Origin: Treponema sp.
Lineage (GTDB): Bacteria > Spirochaetota > Spirochaetia > Treponematales > Breznakiellaceae
Assembly (NCBI GenBank): GCA_031259035.1
Contig: JAIRLZ010000069.1
Location: forward strand, 1 to 19,177
Reading direction: 5' to 3'
Length of the DNA stretch: 19,177 nucleotides
A program made the translations under genes and the position numbers. Positions 14,735-19,177 of this stretch are shown piece after piece. Numbering within the stretch: position 1 is the stretch's first letter; every line of letters starts with the position of its first letter. The notes beneath the pieces are model-generated. The model was not told the origin of the DNA, searched no databases, and was given only the letters and a program-made list of their open reading frames with translations.

Positions 14735-15444
14735 AAGCCCTGATAAAAAAAGAGTTGTATTCGGCTCTTCATTCGCCTGTTTTTTACGCGGTCGCCATAT
14801 TCTTTTTGCTTTTTGTTTCAATATGGCTGTTCTATCTGCAAAAGTACTTCGCGCTTGACAGCGCGACCTTGCGCCCGTTTTTTTCCGCGTTTCCGCTTGC
14901 GTTTATCCTTGCGGGTCCCGCGCTCACCATGAAATCATGGGCTGAAGAACGCAAGCTCGGCAGCGTGGAACTCCTCCTCACCCTGCCGTGTTCAGAATGG
15001 GGACTGGTTCTGGCCAAATTCCTGTCGGCTTTCATCCTGTTGGCGGGCATTATCGCGCTCACGATTTTTGTGCCGTTGACATTGTTCCCCTTGGGCAGCT
15101 TTGACATCGGCGTCATGTGCGGGGAATATGCCGGAGTCCTCCTCTTGGGCGCGTCCGTTATAAGCCTCGGCGCGCTGTTTTCTTCCATGGCAAAAAATCA
15201 AGCGGGCGCGTTCTTGGGCGGCGCTGTCGCTCTCGTGGTGGTGATTCTCATCAACCAGACGACGACCTCGTTCAACCTGCCCGTCTTCGTGGCGGACGCG
15301 CTCAATTTCTTTTCGCTGTCCTTCCATTTTGAAACCTTTTCCAAGGGCATTATCGACTCGCGGGATGTCGCGTTCTTTGTGTTGAGCACACTGCTGTTCC
15401 TGTTTTTGAACACCCGCGTGATTTTATACCGGAAGTGGAGTTGA
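14731..15444 (+). CDS. GldF-like ABC-2 type permease
   Basis: A 237-residue integral membrane protein with six predicted helices, preceded by a short amphipathic start (MKALIKKELYSALHSPVFY) typical of ABC-2 permeases. The conserved GPALTMKSWAEERKLGSVELLLTLP lies between helices 2 and 3 (about residues 58-88). This matches the motif R/S-WAEE-R..GT-ELLL.LP of GldF and related permeases. The ATG overlaps the ATPase stop as ATGA. It forms the membrane channel of the complex, with the neighbouring ATPase as motor and the GldG-like protein as a large extracytoplasmic partner. The substrate is not known. Confidence 0.9.
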   Translation: MKALIKKELYSALHSPVFYAVAIFFLLFVSIWLFYLQKYFALDSATLRPFFSAFPLAFILAGPALTMKSWAEERKLGSVELLLTLPCSEWGLVLAKFLSAFILLAGIIALTIFVPLTLFPLGSFDIGVMCGEYAGVLLLGASVISLGALFSSMAKNQAGAFLGGAVALVVVILINQTTTSFNLPVFVADALNFFSLSFHFETFSKGIIDSRDVAFFVLSTLLFLFLNTRVILYRKWS

Positions 15445-15447
15445 GTT

Positions 15448-17055
15448 ATGACGAGAAAACAAGTTTCAACCATTACCGCGCTGTCTATCGCGGCTATCGC
15501 GCTGGGTTTTCTGGCGAGCGGACGCTTATGGTTCAGGATCGATCTTTCCAGAAATCACGCCTATACGATTTCCCCTGTCTCAAGAAACCTTTATAAAGAG
15601 ATTCCCGATCAGGTGAGGGTCACCTATTATCTTTCGGAAAAACTCTCGGCGATACACCCCATGCCCGCGGAAATTACCGGACTGTTGCGGGAATACGCGG
15701 CGTATGCTCACGGCAAAATACGGGTCGCGGTGAAAGACCCGGCGAAAGCGCGGCTTGAGGATGTCATTGAACAGTTCGGCATTGTGCCGCAGCAAATACA
15801 GACCATTGAAAAGGATCAGGCGAGCATAGCCACGGTGTACACCGGCATAACCATTGAATATCTTGATGAGATTGAAACGCTGCCCTTTGTGTTCTCTTTG
15901 GATACGCTGGAATACGACCTTACCAGCCGCATCCGCGCTATGGTGCGGGGGACGGTTCGGGAAATCGGCGTCATTGTGGGAGACGGCGCAAAGCAATGGG
16001 AGCAGGACTTTAATAATCTCAACCAGTTTTTGCAACTGGCGGGTTTCCGTGTGCGGCAGATCGGCGCGGGCGATGAAATTCCCGATGATGTGGGCGCCCT
16101 TTTTGTGTTCGGCGGGGTTGAGGAGTTGGACGAATGGGCGCTGTACCGCATAGACCGGTACATTCAGATAGGCGGGCGCGTTCTTTTCGCCGTTGACGGC
16201 GTGTTTGTCAATTCGCAGGGCAATCTTGAAGCGCGTCCCCTGACAGACAAGGGGCTGCTTGCAATGCTCGCCTCCTACGGCGCGACCGTTAAAAGCGAAT
16301 TGGCGCTGGATCGTTCCGCCCTGACCATCCAGTATCAAACCGCGAGCCGCTCCGGTATGCGGCAGGTGCATCTCACGCGATACCCGCTGTGGATAGGCGT
16401 GCTTGCCGAGAACGGCAACGCGAAACACCCGTTGACGTCCCGGTTTGGCGGATTGGATCTCTTTTGGGCAAGCCCCATTGAGCTTTCGCCTTCCGGTTCG
16501 GTGACTGCGGAACCTCTCTTCACCACCACCGGGGAGGCGTGGCTTGAAACAAAGGATTTTTACGCCAACCCTGAGATTCCCTACATGCTGGAGGCGGAAG
16601 CCTCGTCGACCAAGGGCAAAAAGGTGATGGGAGCGGTTCTGACCGGCGCGTTCAGCAGTCATTTTGCGGGACGAGCCAAGCCCGAACGCGAGGGCGCGAC
16701 CGAAACTCTGCCCGACATGCCCGCTTCGGCAAAGGAAGCGCGTGTCATTGTCATTGGAGACAGCGATGTGGCGTCCGCGTTTGTACAGCGGCGCGAGAAT
16801 TTTGATTTTATGGCGCAGGTCGCCCTGTACCTCAGCAATGACGACGACATTATCAATATCAGAAACAGGCAGTCCCAGGCGGGACGGCTTGACAAGATCA
16901 CGGATGAAACGAGGCGGAGCGCGGCTATGAACACAGCGCGTATCGTCAATCTGGGGCTTGTCCCGCTTCTGGTCCTCGCCGCCGGCTTGTTCCTGCGCTG
17001 GCGGCGCTCTGACAAAAACAAAACCAGGAATAATGGAGCGAACGATGGTATATAA
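15448..17055 (+). CDS. GldG-like auxiliary protein of an ABC-2 transporter
   Basis: A 535-residue membrane-anchored protein. An N-terminal helix (about residues 7-26) is followed by RLWFRIDLSRNHAYTISPVSR, the hallmark of GldG/ABC-transporter-auxiliary (PF09822-type) proteins, in which DLT..K.YTLS precedes a large extracytoplasmic domain. Typical later features are KVRVTYYLS-like text near 52-59, the region EIGVIVGDGAKQWEQDFNNL near 171-190, and DDVGALFVFGG with the switch to a beta-rich domain. A second helix near the C-terminus (MNTARIVNLGLVPLLVLAAG, about 502-525) and a basic RWRRSDKNK tail anchor the other end. The ATG is 3 nt after the permease stop, with GTGGAG upstream. The 3' end overlaps the DUF4340 gene by 11 nt. 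The protein likely handles substrate on the outer face; its precise role is undefined. Confidence 0.88.
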   Translation: MTRKQVSTITALSIAAIALGFLASGRLWFRIDLSRNHAYTISPVSRNLYKEIPDQVRVTYYLSEKLSAIHPMPAEITGLLREYAAYAHGKIRVAVKDPAKARLEDVIEQFGIVPQQIQTIEKDQASIATVYTGITIEYLDEIETLPFVFSLDTLEYDLTSRIRAMVRGTVREIGVIVGDGAKQWEQDFNNLNQFLQLAGFRVRQIGAGDEIPDDVGALFVFGGVEELDEWALYRIDRYIQIGGRVLFAVDGVFVNSQGNLEARPLTDKGLLAMLASYGATVKSELALDRSALTIQYQTASRSGMRQVHLTRYPLWIGVLAENGNAKHPLTSRFGGLDLFWASPIELSPSGSVTAEPLFTTTGEAWLETKDFYANPEIPYMLEAEASSTKGKKVMGAVLTGAFSSHFAGRAKPEREGATETLPDMPASAKEARVIVIGDSDVASAFVQRRENFDFMAQVALYLSNDDDIINIRNRQSQAGRLDKITDETRRSAAMNTARIVNLGLVPLLVLAAGLFLRWRRSDKNKTRNNGANDGI

Positions 17056-18082
17056 AACAAAGGTGACGATTCTTTCTGTGATAGTCGCGGGACTGGCTGT
17101 TGTCTACGCGGGATCGCTGATGTTTGATCCTGATCGCGTCAGCGCGCGGGACGCCGCCTACGCCTGGCTTGAAGCGAAAAGCGTTCCGCGTGTTGACGGG
17201 ATTGAATTGAAAAGCGCAAACAGCGTTGTCGCGCTGGTACAGAAAAACGCGGCGTGGTTTGTGTCGGTTGACGGGCAGGATTATCCTGCCAAAGAGCGGC
17301 GCGTCGAGGATTTGCTCAATCTTTTGTCCAAAAAGGACTCCTATCCGGTGCGCGGCGCCGAAGCCGCGTCCCATGAACGGCTGGGGCTGTTGGAAGACAG
17401 CGCGGCGCGTATAACGGTTCGCGGCGGCGGGACAACGCTCCTTGACCTTTTGGTTGGAAATACGGATGCGTCCGGCGCCGAGGCGTACTTGAGAAAAGCC
17501 GGCAAGAACGAGGCGCGTTCCGGCGCGCTCTCGATTTCAAACTATGTCTCAAGCGCAAAAACCGCGTGGTACAACCTCCGCCTGTTTCCCGAAACAGGGA
17601 ACCTCACGGTTGACGGCGTACAGCGGGTGATTGTCACTCTGCCGCCTGCGGACGATGCGGAGGGCGGCGCGTCCGGGGAACCGGCTGACACGGCTGACGC
17701 TTCGGCTGACGCTTCGGCTGCGGCTGAAACCGGCGCTCCAGCCGCGCCTGTTACGCTGACGTTCGCCCGCGCAAACGGCGGCTGGACGGTCAACGGGCAG
17801 GAAGCGGATGCGCCGAAAGTTGAATCCTATGTACGCGCCATTCTGGACGCCGAGGGCGATGATTTTGCAACCGGCGAGACTGTCGCCGCGGATTACGCGG
17901 CCTTGAACGAGGGGCGCATTGTACTGGAACTTGGCGACGGGACAAGCCGCGTCATCAGCGTTGGCGCGAAATTGGACTTAAACAAGCGCGACGCTTCGGT
18001 TTCAGGCTCTCCCTACGTGTATTCGCTTGCGGGTTGGGCGGTGGAGCGGCTGTTCAAGGCTGAATCGGAGTTTAAGAAGTAG
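17045..18082 (+). CDS. DUF4340-domain protein of the Gld-like transporter cluster
   Basis: A 345-residue protein with one N-terminal membrane helix (about residues 8-25) and a large extracytoplasmic region. The features DGIELKSANSVVALVQKNAAWFV, AKERRVEDLLNLLS, LLVGNTDASGAEAYLR, NYVSSAKTAWYNLRLFP and VYSLAGWAVERLF fit DUF4340 (PF14238), which is usually encoded beside GldG. The ATG at 17045 is chosen because GGAG (17035-17038) is 6 nt upstream; the in-frame ATG at 17033 has a worse SD spacing. The gene overlaps the GldG-like stop by 11 nt. An Ala/Asp-rich insertion contains two 12-bp repeats (17693-17716). It is the last gene of the operon, followed by a GC-rich hairpin. Its role is undefined beyond membership of this cluster. 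Confidence 0.85.
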   Translation: MVYKTKVTILSVIVAGLAVVYAGSLMFDPDRVSARDAAYAWLEAKSVPRVDGIELKSANSVVALVQKNAAWFVSVDGQDYPAKERRVEDLLNLLSKKDSYPVRGAEAASHERLGLLEDSAARITVRGGGTTLLDLLVGNTDASGAEAYLRKAGKNEARSGALSISNYVSSAKTAWYNLRLFPETGNLTVDGVQRVIVTLPPADDAEGGASGEPADTADASADASAAAETGAPAAPVTLTFARANGGWTVNGQEADAPKVESYVRAILDAEGDDFATGETVAADYAALNEGRIVLELGDGTSRVISVGAKLDLNKRDASVSGSPYVYSLAGWAVERLFKAESEFKK

Positions 18083-18113
18083 CGCCGCGCCGTACGGCGT
18101 TACCTTGCGACAT

Positions 18114-18136
18114 GCGCCGCCCCCGAAGGGCGGCGC
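18114..18136 (+). terminator. Probable terminator of the gld-like operon
   Basis: A perfect 9-bp stem GCGCCGCCC with GGGCGGCGC around the loop CCGAA, 31 nt after the DUF4340 stop. It is followed by TCTGTATT, a weak U-tract. A 12-bp palindrome CGCCGTACGGCG (18088-18099) lies between the stop codon and this hairpin. Confidence 0.55.
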
Positions 18137-18282
18137 TCTGTATTAAAAGCCGCGAGGCGCTGGCAACCGTATTTTTCCCTTCAATTGTTTCAAATCTCTT
18201 CTGAGAAGGGACGCTCATGGCTATTCTTAACTGATTAGCCCCCTTAATTAAAGATATTATCTCAATCCCATTGTTGAACATG
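18137..18282. other. AT-richer spacer without a recognised gene
   Basis: Base composition drops to AT-rich here, with TTAATTAAAGATATTAT near 18244-18260. I find no convincing gene or promoter pair. CCCTTC (around 18178) and GAAGGG (around 18208) can form a small stem. Confidence 0.4.
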
Positions 18283-18320
18283 AATGAACCTCCCCGTCCT
18301 GAAGGGCGGGGAGGTTCATT
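18283..18320. repeat. Long perfect hairpin, IS200/IS605-end-like palindrome
   Basis: AATGAACCTCCCCG (18283-18296) pairs perfectly with 18307-18320, and the inner TCC/GGG adds three pairs (one T-G), leaving the loop TGAA. The run GGGGAGGTTCATT resembles the subterminal imperfect palindromes I recall from IS200/IS605 ends. No transposase gene is in the window, so this is only a hint. Confidence 0.6.
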
Positions 18321-18326
18321 CGCAAA

Positions 18327-18413
18327 GTCTGGTTTAATACCCGCCGAATCTTCGATTCGCGCTTGCCGCGGCTCAAATGAGGCGGCGCCTGCAAGATTGG
18401 TGTTAAACCAGAC
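18327..18413. repeat. Inverted repeat folding as a three-way junction
   Basis: GTCTGGTTTAATACC (18327-18341) pairs with 18399-18413 (15 bp with one G-T). Inside it lie two hairpins: CGAATC-TTC-GATTCG (18345-18359), and 18362-18369 with the region 18382-18395 (CTTGC with GCAAG plus CCGC with GCGG). It follows the 18283-18320 hairpin after 6 nt. Confidence 0.6.
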
Positions 18414-18435
18414 CTATTATAAATTTCCTTACAGT

Positions 18436-18466
18436 CGAACCGAAGGTTCGCAAACCGAAGGTTCGC
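18436..18466. repeat. Two tandem 15-bp units built on CGAACC-GAA-GGTTCG
   Basis: CGAACCGAAGGTTCG (18436-18450) is followed by CAAACCGAAGGTTCG (18451-18465), differing at one position. The first is a perfect 6-bp-arm palindrome with a GAA loop. Confidence 0.8.
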
Positions 18467-18976
18467 CGAGCCTCCGTTCAAATCAATATAACGCTTAAGA
18501 TGCCGCGTCGCACACTGTGTTTGCGCGTGCGCCGCGCGGAGGCTCATTGAAAAATTGTGGCGGCTTGCAAGAGGAAAAAGAACGTGACGCGCCGGCGGCG
18601 CATGGCGCGGCTGCCTGTGGGCGGCGTTTCCGCCGGTCTCTCCCGCCGGTTTCCCGCCGGTTTCCCGCCGGTTTCCCGCGATCACAGCGGTCTTGGGAGC
18701 CGCGCAAAAAAAAACGACCTGTTCCACTATACGCCGCTGTAGAACCTTCCCGGCCCGCTGGAGAGGCTCTGCACGCGGAGGCCTTCACGTGCGATTCCGG
18801 CTGCGGTTGGGCGCCGCGTGTGTAAAGAGGGGGAGGTCATGCCGGCTCGCCTCATGGCGGATGCGCCATTCACACCATGAAAACGCCGCCCGCGCGCACG
18901 GGGCGCGTCCGGCTGGCCGTCTGGCAAGACGGCGGGGCGAGGCCCCACACAGCCCGCCCGCGCCGAAGGTCCCGCG
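18467..18976. other. GC-rich stretch with repeats but no supported gene
   Basis: About 500 bp without a convincing gene. It holds the 11-bp tandem repeats at 18642-18674, an A9 run at 18706-18714, and hairpins GCCGTCT-GGCA-AGACGGC (18916-18933) and GGGGC-GAG-GCCCC (18934-18946). The last two lie downstream of the minus-strand gene that ends at 18977 and could mark its 3' end. Confidence 0.45.
18642..18674. repeat. Tandem 11-bp repeat, three perfect copies
   Basis: CCCGCCGGTTT is repeated at 18642-18652, 18653-18663 and 18664-18674, with degenerate copies on either side. An 11-bp unit is not a multiple of 3, so this is not a conserved in-frame coding repeat. Confidence 0.9.
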
Positions 18977-19177
18977 TCACTTGGTATTGATTACCGTGTC
19001 CGGCGGAGAGCCGGCGCCGAATTTGACCGGGATGTAGCTCCCTCCGCCCGCGCCCCTGCCGGTGGGCTCGCCGGCGCCGTCATACTCCGGCGCGTCGTCA
19101 GGGGTGTTGTACAGCCCGTTCTTGATGGTCCACACCCGCCCGCCGGAAGCCTCGGCGCCAAACGCCTGGTATTTCAA
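18977..19177 (-). CDS. C-terminal end of an unrecognised Gly-rich protein, truncated by window edge
   Basis: The minus-strand frame is open from the right edge to TGA at 18979-18977, giving 66 residues. The text GRVWTIKNGLYNTPDDAPEYDG, then GRGAGGGSYIPVKFG and DTVINTK looks like a compact C-terminal segment with aromatic, Gly and Asp residues. I do not recognise a family. The in-frame TTG at the edge is unlikely to be the real start, so the gene should continue beyond 19177. The reading frame has a balanced composition, unlike the Arg/Pro-rich shadow frames around it, which supports it as real. Its 3' side carries two hairpins (18916-18946). Confidence 0.5.
   Translation of the reverse strand: MKYQAFGAEASGGRVWTIKNGLYNTPDDAPEYDGAGEPTGRGAGGGSYIPVKFGAGSPPDTVINTK

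Noticed and set aside
15580..16662. Long minus-strand open frame (360 codons) opposite the GldG-like gene
   Set aside because: The plus strand has a recognisable protein with membrane anchors in an operon; the antisense frame has no motif and an Arg/His-rich composition.
18340..18460. tRNA-like gene suggested by GATTCG/GGTTCG segments and a cloverleaf-like fold
   Set aside because: No acceptor stem, anticodon arm or standard T-arm arrangement could be assembled on either strand.
18271..18498. Plus-strand 75-codon frame starting just before the long hairpin
   Set aside because: Its residues are translations of palindromes and tandem 15-mers; there is no convincing SD.
18628..18680. CRISPR-like array
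   Set aside because: The 11-bp units are directly contiguous with no spacers, and are far too short for CRISPR repeats.
18257..18727. Minus-strand 156-codon frame across the palindromic block
   Set aside because: It reads through hairpins and the 11-bp repeats; composition is low-complexity and no family is recognisable.

Overview
The window looks like a chromosomal segment from a spirochaete, most likely a GC-richer Treponema relative. This is an inference from the gene set: short spirochaete-style lipoboxes, a treponeme-like LysM/lipoprotein pair, a GldA/GldF/GldG plus DUF4340 cluster, and GC-rich codon use throughout. No rRNA, tRNA, CRISPR array, prophage or intact transposase gene was seen. 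Genes are densely packed, with many ATGA overlaps.

Layout. (a) 3-743 (+): the 3' part of a rhamnan-synthesis (RgpF-type) gene cut by the left edge. It converges on a leftward group across a short gap holding a run of 13 C. (b) 3570-893 (-): carA (carbamoyl-phosphate synthase small subunit), a Sir2 deacylase whose start overlaps the carA stop, and a MacB/LolD-type ABC ATPase with no permease nearby. (c) 3717-7010 (+): a DUF503 protein, a FIST-domain sensor protein and a soluble PAS/HisKA/HATPase/REC hybrid kinase. carA and the DUF503 gene are divergent. Each has a sigma70-like promoter whose -10 box ends exactly 6 nt before the ATG, which suggests leaderless mRNAs. (d) 7068-13327 (+): an envelope operon behind a TTGACA promoter. 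It encodes a lipoprotein-like protein, a polytopic membrane protein, a Na/Pi cotransporter with a PhoU-like tail, a second lipoprotein gene broken by an in-frame TAA inside a 222-bp tandem duplication, a LysM protein, and argH.

(e) 13328-13708 is non-coding and highly structured. A ~200-nt cloverleaf-like element (13414-13618) has nested stems and a possible arm-to-arm contact. It is followed by a 22-bp-arm perfect hairpin (13640-13686) just before the next operon. (f) 13709-18082 (+): a GldA-like ATPase, a GldF-like permease, a GldG-like auxiliary protein and a DUF4340 protein, all overlapping or nearly so, ending at a GC-rich hairpin. (g) 18083-18976: about 0.9 kb without a convincing gene. 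It is rich in palindromes: a 17-pair hairpin, a three-way-junction-like inverted repeat, tandem 15-mers and tandem 11-mers. The block may be a decayed IS200/IS605-type end or a palindromic repeat family. (h) 18977-19177 (-): the C-terminal end of an unrecognised Gly-rich protein cut by the right edge.

Functional themes are carbamoyl-phosphate/arginine metabolism (carA, argH), cytoplasmic ligand sensing (FIST plus hybrid kinase), phosphate uptake with cell-envelope proteins, and an ABC-2 Gld-type exporter. The strongest candidates for something undescribed are the 13.4-13.7 kb structured element, the carA-sir2 coupling, the matched leaderless divergent promoters and the nonsense-split repeat lipoprotein.
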